Source: Ochromonas danica (taxonomy: Eukaryota; Sar; Chrysophyceae; Chromulinales; Chromulinaceae). From it: a DNA stretch of 20,650 nucleotides. Of the stretch, positions 9,432-18,567 are shown in pieces. The notes under the pieces are model-generated. The model saw nothing but the letters and a program-made list of their open reading frames with translations, was not told the DNA's origin and did no database searches. The DNA lies in assembly GCA_015146655.1 (NCBI GenBank), contig VKHL01000182.1, positions 30,001 through 50,650 on the forward strand, written 5' to 3'. The position numbers and the translations under genes were made by a program. How positions within the stretch are numbered: the stretch's first letter is position 1; the number at the start of each line of letters is the position of its first letter.

Positions 9432-9541
9432 GTTCTTTCCGATGGCATTTGCTTTGCAATCCACTCCCAATTAACTCGACCAACACCTTCTTTACTCTCA
9501 TTTACTAGCTTCACCAACAATGCAATCTCTTCCTTTGTCCA
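9432..9541 (-). pseudogene. Decayed seventh Myb repeat of copy B
   Basis: This stretch aligns closely with 7152-7261 of copy A, which encodes the last Myb repeat, but lies beyond the in-frame TGA at 9544-9542. At about 9432 the alignment breaks. The last coding portion present in copy A (about 7067-7151, including its stop codon) is missing, and the downstream repeat block begins at once. Only a few substitutions separate it from copy A, so the loss looks recent. Confidence 0.7.
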
Positions 9542-11074
9542 TCACTTCTTCGGCTTTGCTCCCACTCCAAGCTCTTCACATCGCTTAACTATAGCAGCAA
9601 AAGTTCTTCTCTTTAAGTGATGAAATAATAGGTGATAATTAAGCCCTTTACGACCCAACGAGATAAGAAGATCATCTTCTTCCTTGGTCCAAGGAGAAGT
9701 ATTCAATAGTCGACTCAACTCTTTCTCCCATCTTGTATCACACACACACATACACAAAAACAGAACAACAACAATCAATATCCACATTATTGCAAGACTC
9801 TCACCCTCCTTACCTCTGTTTGCACTCCATCGGTGTACGAGAAGAAGAAAGAGACGACGATACAGCACTCCATTTCCCACTATCCCCAAACTGTCTCACT
9901 GCTTTCAACAATTCTACATCCTCTTCTTCTGTCCATTGACTCTCAGCTACTGCCACTTCACCGCGAGATTTATTAATACAATAATATCTATTATAACATT
10001 GGTCTCTATTATACTGTGGGAGATAGCTGGCAATCAAATACCAATCCCTTGCCCCATGTTGCTTTACTAACTCCAACAACTTGGCATCATCTTCCTTCGT
10101 CCATTGTGCCTTCTTTACTGGAAATAATTGATTCTTCAAAGATCGGTAGCGAAGTTGTAAAGCATCATGTGATCGCTTTGTAGGAAATAAAGCAAGAAGA
10201 GATTGCCATTCTGATCGAACATGCTTTTGATCCATATCCTCCATGATGACCTTCTTGATGATCTCATCTTCTGCTGCCTTCCACTCTGATCGATCAACTG
10301 AAGGATCCACAACATTTCTCCATCTACATATGACATGATAAAACACATCTACAAATGACATGGAGTAGTATACATACAGAAGATGAGGTCTATCACATAC
10401 CTCTCAGAGCATCTAGTAGCTATTCGACCATCCATGTGAGAAGCTATCTTGGACCAAGAAGATTCGCCATACTGCTTCACCAACTCCAACAACTTCGCAT
10501 CCTCCTACACAAACAACAACAAACACATGTCACTTACTAGTCTACACCAGACACACATCACACAATAGACTGCTGCACTAGACACTGCTCAAACAGCTCT
10601 CATCCTCATCATACAATAGTCCAACTACTCTACCTCTGCACTCCAGGCACCTGACTTGAGATCTGGTCGAAGAACATTAGTCCATCGAATACGCATACCC
10701 TCTTCGGATCTGTGAGGAAGATATCGTTTGGAAATCTCAACCCATTTCTCTCCCAACTCTTCTACCCCTTCCCTCAGTAACATGTCTTCTTCTGCTGTCC
10801 ACCTTCGAAAACCTGCTCTAGCTCCACCTTTATTCTGCTCCTCTTTTAACAACCCATCACTTGAAGATGAAGAGATAGGATTTGTTTCCATTTCCTTCAC
10901 GCTCATCTCTCTGGAGGATGACAGCAGACGAACAGTCCCGCTAGACCACCCTCCTGCCAACACCCTCCTGGGTCCATTAACATGATAACCATAAAGAAGA
11001 GGAGGAAGAGGATGTTTATAACTCCTATTAACACATCGTATCAATGGCAAGGCTCGTGAAAAGAAGGAGACCAT
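9542..11074 (-). CDS. Multi-Myb-repeat protein, copy B, truncated after six repeats
   Basis: Four exons on the minus strand: 11074-10634, 10504-10401, 10323-9814 and 9731-9542. Introns are 129, 77 and 82 nt, giving 414 residues. It is the tandem paralogue of copy A: same splice sites, same first six Myb repeats, and a similar basic N-terminus (MVSFFSRALPLIRCVNRSYK) ending in VRLLSSSRE, conserved in frame. In the central exons the proteins differ at only a handful of positions. Copy B ends at TGA (9544-9542) where copy A has CGA (Arg417), so repeat 7 is lost. The third intron is unrelated in sequence to that of copy A and uses an AAG acceptor instead of CAG. The six-repeat protein could still bind DNA, or the copy may be starting to decay. 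The stop lies in the last exon, so the transcript may escape nonsense-mediated decay. Confidence 0.7.
9980..10577. repeat. Identical block, copy B (gene-conversion tract)
   Basis: Same 598-nt sequence as 7711-8308, read as identical through exon 2, intron 2, most of exon 3 and part of intron 1. Intron identity rules out protein-level selection as the cause. The tract ends abruptly on both sides, with scattered substitutions resuming. Confidence 0.85.
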
Positions 11075-11421
11075 GTTGTTGTTGGGAAGTGGAAGTTAGT
11101 CTCACGCTGGGTCTGGGAAGTGATGTGCGGCGATTGGATTCCATGTGATTCCACACTAATCTGCGACATCCGGACATCGATTCCATACAATTCCACAACC
11201 GACAAGAGTGAAACGCCCTCCACTCTGTGTGAGAATCATCACAACAACAGAGACAAGTTCCAACAGACACAACAACAATAACAACTTCAAAAAAGTAATA
11301 GTAATAATAATAAAAATAAAATAAAATAATTGATCAAATAGATTTTTATCTATCAATCTAACCAAGACCAAAGCCTACTCTCTCTATATATATATTATTA
11401 CCCTTATAAAACTCTTAAAGA
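11075..11421. promoter_or_regulatory. Divergent promoter region, Myb copy B and dynein-arm docking gene
   Basis: This 347-nt gap separates the ATG of Myb copy B (minus) from that of the docking gene (plus). It contains ATTCCA at 11138, 11148, 11180 and 11190, that is two 10-bp-phased pairs. The sequence around the first pair is related to the promoter of copy A (shared ATTCCATGTGATTCCACAC). An A/T-rich segment with CTATATATATATTATTA (about 11384-11400) and CTTATAAAACTC lies just before the docking-gene ATG and could act as a TATA-like element. Confidence 0.5.
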
Positions 11422-13789
11422 ATGATGACAACTATGGATTCTCCCACAACAGGCGGCAGTCATGATGCTCGTCTACTAGAACTTCAAACACTTCAACGTG
11501 AATATCGTCGTATGGAAATTGATCGTCGTGCCTATGCAGAACAATCTCAAGCAATCTTACGTAAACAACAACTTACCATTGACAAATTCAAACATGATAA
11601 TGATCAATTAAAGCATGATATTGCTATGATTATGCGTGCTTCTAATCGTCCAATGACTTCTAATGAACAAGAAACAGTACAAGCTATTACTGACCTAGGT
11701 GAGAAATATGCTACTATGATAGATTATGAATCACAAAATATACAAACAATGGAAGAACAAATTATGATTTTAAAACAAAAATCTTTACAACAAAGAAGAG
11801 TAATGGGTGGTGTTAATGCTTCAAAAGAGAATTATCAAATGATACAAAAACAAATTAAAATCTTAGAAAATCGTTTAGATAAATCTCTTGTAAAGTTTAA
11901 TGAGGCAGTCTCTCATAATAAGAAGTTAAGAGAAGAAATTGATGACTTACGAAGAGAAAGAGTAGTCTTTGAAAATATCTATCGTAAGATGGAAAGGTAA
12001 GAAAATGATCTGATTTGATTTATAGTATATATGATGTAGTGATGAGGTAGTGGTGATGATGTGGGGTGGGTAGTGCACTACCTACCACCACCCCCTACCC
12101 TCCCTCTTGATAATGTGCTGTAGTAATGACGATGGAGTGCGCTACCCCTGCCACTACCTACCACCTACTACCACACCTCTTCCTCCTGCTACCTTGCTCC
12201 CTCTCCCCACCACCATCACCTCCTCCTCCTGCTGCTGCTTCTCTCTTTAATAATGTTATATCTGTCTGTCTTCTAGAGAACTACAAGAGCGTAAGAAAGC
12301 CATGGCTCAAATTATCGAACAGTCTAATCAAGCCTATGAACAACGTGATGCCTTTCAAATGGAAGTCGCAGCTATTGAACAAGCCAATCGTAAAGAACAA
12401 GAAGACTTTGATGAGCAGATGGCAACTTTAGCTCATCTTCTCGAGACTGAACTTCAACTACCTGCTATTGGGGCTTCACTTGGAGTGAAGGCGAAGTCTC
12501 TCACTAAGTTGTCCAAGTCTCAACTACTTCTCTCTCCTATACGAGGACCAGCAGGAGGTGGTGGTGGTAGTGATGGTATGCGTATGTCGAAGAGTGCAGG
12601 ATCATTATATGATAGTACAATTATGGATGGTACTAGTTCTGTACACTCTGGTACCGAAGCAGGAGGAGGTAGTGGTAATGGTGTTGGTGGTGGTAGTAAG
12701 GAGATTGACTATAAAGAACGTGTACAAAACTTTGAAGAAGCTTTTAATAAGATTAAAGCAGCAACTGGTATTTCAGATATTAATAATTTAGTTCAAATTT
12801 TTATTAAAAATGAAGAACATAATTTTTCATTATTTAATTATGTAAATGAACAAAATAATGAAATTGAAAAATTAGAAGAAGCTATTTTATTATTAAAAGA
12901 AGAAGAAAATAAATATAAAGTTGAAAATGGACAAGATGTTAGTCAACATAAAGAAATATTAAAAGATTTAGAAAATAAATTACAATATACAGATACGATG
13001 GCAGAGAAATATGAATTAAAATGTCAAGAATTAACACGTATTATTGAAACATTAAAACGTGGTATGCAATCTATTGTAATGAAAGTAGAAGTCTATCATC
13101 ATGATCAAGGTGATAATCAAACATCTAATACTATGATGTCAACTACTGCTACTTCTTCCCCAACATCTCCTAAACCTCTCTCACCCTCGCAAGATAATAA
13201 TAATAATACCACTCTCACGCAAGGCAACAATAATAACGCTACCGCTACTACTACTACTAGTGGTTATACACCTCCTACGATTACTGAGATTAATATGGTA
13301 AATTATCTTGGTATCTTAGAAAACAAGGCAATACAATTATTACAACAATATACTAATTTACGCAATCTAATGATTGCACCTCATCCTGATCTTGCTGACT
13401 TCCTCAAGACAGGTGGTACTACAGCTACAGGAGGGTTAGATAACTCTCTGACAAGTCCTACTACCCCAGGTATCTTGGGTATGTCAGGTAATCTTGTGAG
13501 TGTCCTTGGAACAGGTCCTAAAGTACCCATGGGTACTGATCATATTCATATTAATCCACCTAAAGCTGATGATTATCGTTCTGATGAAGAAGAAGAGGAA
13601 GGACCACCAGGTAGTGCTCTCTTTGATGAAGATGAAGCTAGACCTTTCACTCGTGAGGAATTGAAGTTTAAGACGTTATCTAAACTACAGAAGAAGCTTG
13701 GTGTGACATTAGCTAATGTATCCAATACTATCAATCTACCTCTCTCTAATGGGGGCGACTCCTTAAAGAAGAAGTCTTCTAAGAAGTAA
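11422..13789 (+). CDS. Outer dynein arm docking complex coiled-coil protein (ODA1/DC2, CCDC63/CCDC114 family)
   Basis: Two exons, 11422-11996 and 12277-13789, are joined across a 280-nt intron (GTAAGA...TAG) and give 695 residues. The family (Chlamydomonas DC2/ODA1, animal CCDC63 and CCDC114/ODAD1) attaches outer dynein arms to axonemal doublet microtubules. Residues about 10-235 are a long coiled coil with recognisable family segments: LELQTLQREYRRMEIDR, a middle LDKSLVKFNEAVSHNKKLRE, and IDDLRRERVVFENIYRKMER reading across the splice into ELQERKKAMAQIIEQSNQAYE. A Gly/Ser-rich linker (about 275-330) precedes a second coiled coil (about 335-455) with the family-like GISDINNLVQIFIKNEEHNFSLF stretch split by no intron. 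The C-terminus is Thr/Asn-rich and then acidic and lysine-rich. Somewhat longer than animal homologues because of low-complexity insertions. It indicates an organism that builds motile cilia. Confidence 0.85.
12060..12095. repeat. GC-rich palindrome inside the docking-gene intron
   Basis: GGTAGTGCACTACC at 12069-12082 is a perfect 14-bp palindrome, flanked by GTGGGGTG on the left and TACCACCACCCC on the right, which partly extend the pairing. It lies in the only long intron of the window (11997-12276), ahead of a CCT/CTAC-rich pyrimidine tract. Purpose unknown. Confidence 0.55.
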
Positions 13790-14279
13790 TTGAGGTAGAC
13801 CTGAATGAATGAGTGTTTGATGTTTGAGGTATGAGGTATGAGGTATGAGGTATGAATGAATTGAAGAACGTAGTGTGGTGTACGTTATGTTTTGTTCTAT
13901 GGATAACTACTGTATGTGATATGATGTTGTGGTAGTTGTCTAGTTGTAGACTCTAGTGGTGATTTAATAATACTCTTTGGTCTGATCTACACGATCTACC
14001 TCAACACACACACTATACACACAATCCTTCCACTACATTTCAACAAACACCAATCCAGCTATTTTTCCCTGTTACTATAATATGAACAGTGATTTTTTAT
14101 ATTATGATAGACTCTGCAATAACATACACTAATAACACTACAATAATCAGAACAAGAGATGAAATAATAGTTTAACTGTCATCTCATCTTCTACCATAAC
14201 ATACCCTATTAGACACGACCATGATAATGTCAGGTAGTAGAGACTAATAATAAGAAGAAGTGATAGCCCAACATTCACT
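13790..14279. other. Convergent 3' region with a 7-mer tandem repeat
   Basis: This 490-nt gap lies between the stops of the docking gene and VPS25. TGAGGTA is repeated four times head to tail at 13825-13852. The rest is A/T-rich, with no coding signal that I trust. Confidence 0.6.
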
Positions 14280-15059
14280 TTAAGCGGTAGCAAGGAACTT
14301 AACACCATCTTCTTCAGGACTTGCTCCTGGAATAATTTTACATTTTCTGACTGTTTCCAGATAATGTAATGCTTTACGTAATAATACAGGATCAGTTCCA
14401 TGGAATCCTGAGTCTTCATATTCGTCCCCAGCATAGAGTTCATAGATAGTAAAGACTGTACCTAGTAACTCCACTTTCTTACTAGCCCAGGTATAAATCT
14501 CTTGACCCAATAGCTCCGGTGACTTCCACATGATCATTAAGCTAGTATGACCTTCATCTTCCCATTCAGCATTACCTAGTATAGAGTGGTGAGGGACAGT
14601 ATGGAGAATGAGAAGTAAGGTAATAGTGATGTTAGTGAGTAAAAGGGAAAGTCATCTACACTCTACAGTACAGTATGTGTTAGCACTACAGACAGCAGCA
14701 GTACCTTCTTGTATGAGGAAGTTGACAACTGCTTGTACCCCATCAGGTGAAAGATGTCGTTCAATCTCTTCATTATGGAAACACGCTAAGCTATTTGGAT
14801 GAACACGATAACAATTGGTAGCAGAACAATATTTAAGTATGACTTCTTTCCATAGTTTTAACTGCTTTTCTTGTGTTTCTCGTACCGGCTGTAGACTAGA
14901 CAACAGTAAGACAAGAGGAAAGGGGAATTACCGTATCATAGGAGAGGAAAGGAGAGGAAAGATAGAAAATGATGATTCTTACGTAAAGAATGGTTTGAAA
15001 TACCAGAAATCAGGAGGTTGGAACTTCTCTTGTTGATTAAAGGAAGCAGCTGCAGCCAT
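14280..15059 (-). CDS. VPS25: ESCRT-II subunit VPS25
   Basis: Three exons on the minus strand: 15059-14983, 14895-14705 and 14575-14280. Introns are 87 and 129 nt, giving 187 residues against about 176 in human VPS25. VPS25 is the ESCRT-II arm that recruits the ESCRT-III protein VPS20 during sorting of ubiquitinated cargo into multivesicular endosomes. The N-terminus has the family PPD-W-F-KPFFTLQP signature, completed across the first splice (FFT|LQP), followed by ETQEKQLKLW. Winged-helix 1 covers about residues 25-100. The second splice uses a GTACTG donor and yields QEGNAEW, matching the family KGNLEW. Winged-helix 2 contains SLMIMWKSPE, VFTIYELYAGDEYED and the FHGTD-x7-AL element near the C-terminus, ending GVKFL. 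All these match VPS25 in order, so I am confident of both identity and exon model. Confidence 0.93.
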
Positions 15060-15456
15060 CTTCTTTCAATTCAATTCTATCTATCTTCTCTTTTAACAAT
15101 AGGCAACCAAATGTAGCTTAACTTGTAAAAGGGATGGGGAGTCAATTCTAACCGAGTATAGCTATAACCTGATGGACTACCCTGAAGGACGAATGACAAG
15201 GTTGCAAGAGAGGGTCTGACAAAGTATTGTCTTGCAGTGGAAATGACAGTGGATCTTAGTTAAGTTAACTGATGGGGACGGTTTGGGTCTAGTAAGTTCA
15301 AAAAGCTCTTTTCGAAAAGCAAAATTCTTCTATTAAGATCATTATTACGGGCGGTGGCTATCTGGCACTACTCCTCAGGGAGGCACTAGCCAAATATCTC
15401 TATAGTGCAGCTATCTATCTACATTACATGTAATAATACACCAATGAACAATCAAT
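15060..15456. other. Intergenic region with small palindromes
   Basis: This 397-nt gap is upstream of VPS25 and downstream of the phosphatase, both on the minus strand. It contains the perfect palindrome CTTTTCGAAAAG at 15308-15319. It also has a nested hairpin at 15355-15392: TGGCTA/TAGCCA on the outside and CTCC/GGAG inside. A weak resemblance to the Alu domain of SRP RNA was considered and not accepted. No coding sequence seen. Confidence 0.5.
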
Positions 15457-16416
15457 CTACTGCTTTAGCAGTTGGATGAGATCTTGGAAGTCACGAATAA
15501 ACCAATCAGCACCTTTCTCCACCTTCTCTCTTACTACCACACCACCAAAGCCGATAAAAGCATCAGCAGGAGGACGTGCTTGCATATCTGTCACACCATC
15601 CCCAATAACCACTACAGGCTTATAAGAATGAGCAGAGATGAGATGTTGAACAACTTTCGCCTTCCCACCATCTCGACTGGTCAACTCAGCAGCATCAAAG
15701 TCACGGAAGGTTCCATCATTTTCATTGAAAAGCAGGTTATTAGCATAGATTCGATGACTGGGGATACGAAGCGTTTCAGCGACAGGAGCAATCATCTGTC
15801 TGAAACCTCCAGAAACCAAGTAGACGACTTTGTTTTGTGCATGCAATAGATCAACAACTTCTTTAATTCCTGGGGTGAGGTGGAAAGGTCTCTCAGAGAG
15901 GAAGCTATCAATATCTTGCTTTGAAGGTTGGATGATACTTAATCGTGCTGCCAGGGCATCTTGAAAGAGAACTTGTCCACCCATTGCTCTAGGTAAGAAA
16001 GAGAAGACAACACCTCTTGTCAGATAGGATAAACAAGAGAAATAGGATGTATCACTTACTGAGCAGTCATCTCGGCCACAGCCTTACCAACTCCCTTAAA
16101 ATCAGCGAGTTGGTCAATGCCTTCCTCTGCAATGACTGTGGAATCAACATCAAAGCAAAAGGCCTGGGCATTATGAATAGTCTGTACAATTTCTTCACTG
16201 GGGAAGTGATTCGCAGGAGTTGTGAGCCCACGATAAAGCTGAAAATACGAGGAGAAAAAAAGGAAGAAACGGAAAAAACACAAATCAGTTATCATCAGGA
16301 ATTTTAGTCATCACAAATTAAAAAGATCGTACTTTGAATGGAGTAGTAGTAGCAGCTCTAGATATTAAGAGTGGCATAGAAGAGACCAAGAGACGAGAAG
16401 TGTAATGGGATAACAT
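15457..16416 (-). CDS. PSPH: Phosphoserine phosphatase with organellar presequence
   Basis: Three exons on the minus strand: 16416-16333, 16238-16060 and 15988-15457. Introns are 94 and 71 nt, giving 264 residues. The enzyme hydrolyses O-phosphoserine to serine and phosphate, the last step of the phosphorylated serine pathway. It is a HAD-superfamily protein, and all motifs are present: FDVDST with nucleophile D58 and D60, then EEGIDQLA; the family stretch MTAQAMGG restored across the second splice; motif II SGG at 147-149; motif III lysine K197 in GGKAKV; and motif IV GDGVTD at 217-222 followed by ARPPADAFIGFGG. Exon 1 encodes MLSHYTSRLLVSSMPLLISR, a basic Ser-rich stretch without acidic residues, which together with the 30-40 extra residues suggests import into mitochondrion or plastid. 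No long hydrophobic signal precedes it, so mitochondrion is more likely if plastids are complex. Divergent to the Rieske gene. Confidence 0.92.
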
Positions 16417-16946
16417 AATGACTAGAGCTGTTCCTGTTGATGATGGTGATACCAGTGGTGGTGATGATGTTGACGAAGTCTTAGGAGAAGAAGACACTAG
16501 CAGAGGGACTGGGAAACTTCAAGTGAAGAAGAATCTTGGAGAATGCTGTCAATGAGCGGGTGCGAAGAAAGGGGGGAATCCCGTTTGGCAAAGAAATGAA
16601 AATGAAAATCCATCACACACACGCCACAACAAAAGGAGCAGGAGAACTCTCCACACACTTTCCGATGCAGTGCGGGTGATGGTCTGTGGGCTTGGGTTTG
16701 GGTTTGGGTTTGGGTCTGGATGGTCCAAAACATGTGAAACGGCGGGAGTTAGCTATGAAATAGTATCTTTCAGTTTATTTGAGACTGAAAAAGAAGATTT
16801 GACCCCCCTCTCCCCCCTCAAGGAGACAACACTATGACTGTCCATCACTTACTTCACTTACTTCAATTCAATTCACATGCCTGTATTGTTGACTGACGAT
16901 TGACTCACATCACAGGCAGATACTGAGTCATCAATAATAAGAGAAA
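16417..16946. promoter_or_regulatory. Divergent promoter region, phosphatase and Rieske oxygenase, with a G4 motif
   Basis: This 530-nt gap separates two outward-pointing start codons. At 16694-16714 the plus strand has four GGG runs separated by three TTT spacers, a canonical intramolecular G-quadruplex motif. It also resembles a degenerate telomere repeat. A pyrimidine-rich CCCCCCTCTCCCCCC-like tract is at about 16803-16818. No TATA box is obvious. Confidence 0.5.
16694..16714 (+). promoter_or_regulatory. G-quadruplex motif, (GGGTTT)3GGG
   Basis: Four G3 runs with uniform T3 loops fit the standard G3-N1-7 pattern exactly. It lies about 280 nt upstream of the phosphatase ATG and about 230 nt upstream of the Rieske ATG, on the non-template side for the Rieske gene. 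Whether it folds or acts is inference. Confidence 0.6.
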
Positions 16947-18567
16947 ATGATGCTCTCTTTTGCTCTTACTGGGCTGTTATGCTTATTTAATTGTTGTCTC
17001 TCCTTTCGAGGGTCAACTAACTTGGTCATGAATAGATTCGGCAGGACCTCTCATCTTCTTCGAATGCTATGTGACTCCAAGGAAGATCTTGGCAGGGATC
17101 AACTGACTAATGACACGCATTCTGCATGGGTCCCATTTGCTATCATTGAAGACCTTGATCCTCTTCACCCTTCTCCAATTGAAGTGTTAGGAGAGAAGTT
17201 TGTAATTTGGAGAAATCCACGTGGTAGTAAGAATGAGGGGTGGTCAATCGGGAAGGATCTCTGTCCACACCAACTAGCTCCGCTATCAAAAGGTCGTATC
17301 GATAAAGCAACTGGCTGTTTAGAATGCCCTTATCATGGATGGCAATTTGATCAGAGTGGAAAGTGTGCGCGAATCCCGAAAGCAGATACAGATTCTCCAA
17401 AGGCGATTCTTAAGCAGACCGACGCAATTGAAACTAGGGACAGGTTCGTGTATCTTAACATGAAGGCATATCCTGTTCATATCATGGGAGGCATTTTATG
17501 GGGCTATCTCCCCATAGTTGGCCTCAAGTCCATGATCGATAAGCTTCCAGAAGACATTCTTCCACTTCTATCTAACGAAATCGATAAATGGGAAGTGTTC
17601 AGCAGAGAACTGCCGTACTCGTTCGATATCGCCATGGAGAATTTTATGGATCCTTCTCATATCCCCTTTGCTCATCATGCATTACTAGGCAAGCGTGAAG
17701 ATGGCAGCCCCATTCCAACACAAGTTATGGCCAATGAAAGCTGTGTGCAAGTTAAGTTCAAAGATCGATTCCTTGGTAAGGAGAGAACAGCTACATCAAA
17801 CTTTATTTCTCCTTTCTATTTTTACTTTGAAGTCCTTGATGAAAAAGCTACGCTTGAGATTCCCACAATGCAGTTGATGATTCTTGTTTGTCCGGTACTT
17901 CCTGGTCGAACAAGAGTTTTTATTTACTTTCCCACCGCACAGAGTAAACGACCCAAGATATTACAGCACTATATGTCTATGAGGTTTTTAGATTCGGACA
18001 TGTGGATAATGGAAGCTGAGAGAGCTCTCCGCTGTCCTGTCAGCTCGTTTGACTCTGCAGCTGCTGCCATGAGATCGGAAGATCGTCTGTTAATGGGCTT
18101 AGTTCCTCAGGGTGCTCCCAATTATGTCGTCCCATTCGAATCTGACAAAGGACCAATGGCTTGGAGAAAATGGTGGAGAAATAATATGTGAGTGCGTGGT
18201 TTGCTATCCTCTTTCTTCAGTTCATCATTTTAATGTGTTAAATAGGGCTTCAATGCCTGCCTTTGGATCGCAACTTCATAGATTCTCCCGTGCTCCTCTA
18301 TCTCTTCATCAAAAGAGAGATTGGTTCGACTTCCATGGCAAGCACTGCAGGCATTGTCGCTCTGCCATGAAGCAAGCTGAAGCAATACAGCGTTACTTTG
18401 CTCCGATGATGTTCTTAGTCATTCTTTCATTAAGTGAGACATGGGGAGGGCGAATCATATCGATTTGTCTATTCTTCGTTTTGCAGACTTTGGCAGTCGT
18501 TGTGTTACGGATGACCAAGGGTCCTAAGGTAACAGAAGCGTTGTCAGCATCGCAATTATTCGAGTAG
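16947..18567 (+). CDS. PAO/TIC55-family Rieske non-heme iron oxygenase, plastid-targeted
   Basis: Two exons, 16947-18187 and 18246-18567, with a 58-nt intron (GTGAGT...TAG), give 520 residues. The family (pheophorbide a oxygenase, PTC52, TIC55, chlorophyllide a oxygenase) carries out oxygenations, mostly on chlorophyll-type tetrapyrroles, in plastid membranes using ferredoxin electrons. The Rieske [2Fe-2S] ligands are C106-x-H108 and C127-x2-H130. The mononuclear iron site reads N232-x2-D235-x2-H238-x4-H243 within NFMDPSHIPFAHH. Exon 2 supplies the CxxC of this subfamily (C448/C451, in HCRHC) and two hydrophobic C-terminal segments, so the stop at 18189 in the unspliced frame is intronic. Residues 1-19 form a signal peptide (FALTGLLCLFNCCLS) followed by FRGSTNLVMNRFGRTSHLLR, a bipartite pattern of complex plastids. 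PAO, PTC52 and TIC55 cannot be told apart by eye. Confidence 0.88.

Larger units (their letters stand above)
8812..9541. other. Intergenic region between the two Myb copies
   Basis: On the right side of Myb copy A this region holds its presumed promoter (phased ATTCCA motifs at 8842-8867). From about 8940 to 9431 it holds the second copy of the downstream repeat block. From about 9432 to 9541 it holds decayed coding sequence for the last Myb repeat of copy B, beyond its nonsense codon. No independent gene is supported. Confidence 0.6.

Noticed and set aside
15170-15235. Box C/D snoRNA with TGATGGA and TCTGA
   Set aside because: The C box deviates from consensus, there is no clear terminal stem, and such short boxes are common by chance.
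15347-15392. SRP RNA Alu-domain-like sequence (GGGCGGTGGC ... GGGAGGC)
   Set aside because: The resemblance is short, the conserved UGUNR loop is missing, and I cannot find the S domain nearby.
18189-18191. TGA that would end the Rieske oxygenase at 414 residues
   Set aside because: It overlaps a GTGAGT donor. Splicing to the TAG at 18243-18245 adds the subfamily's CxxC motif and C-terminal membrane segments.
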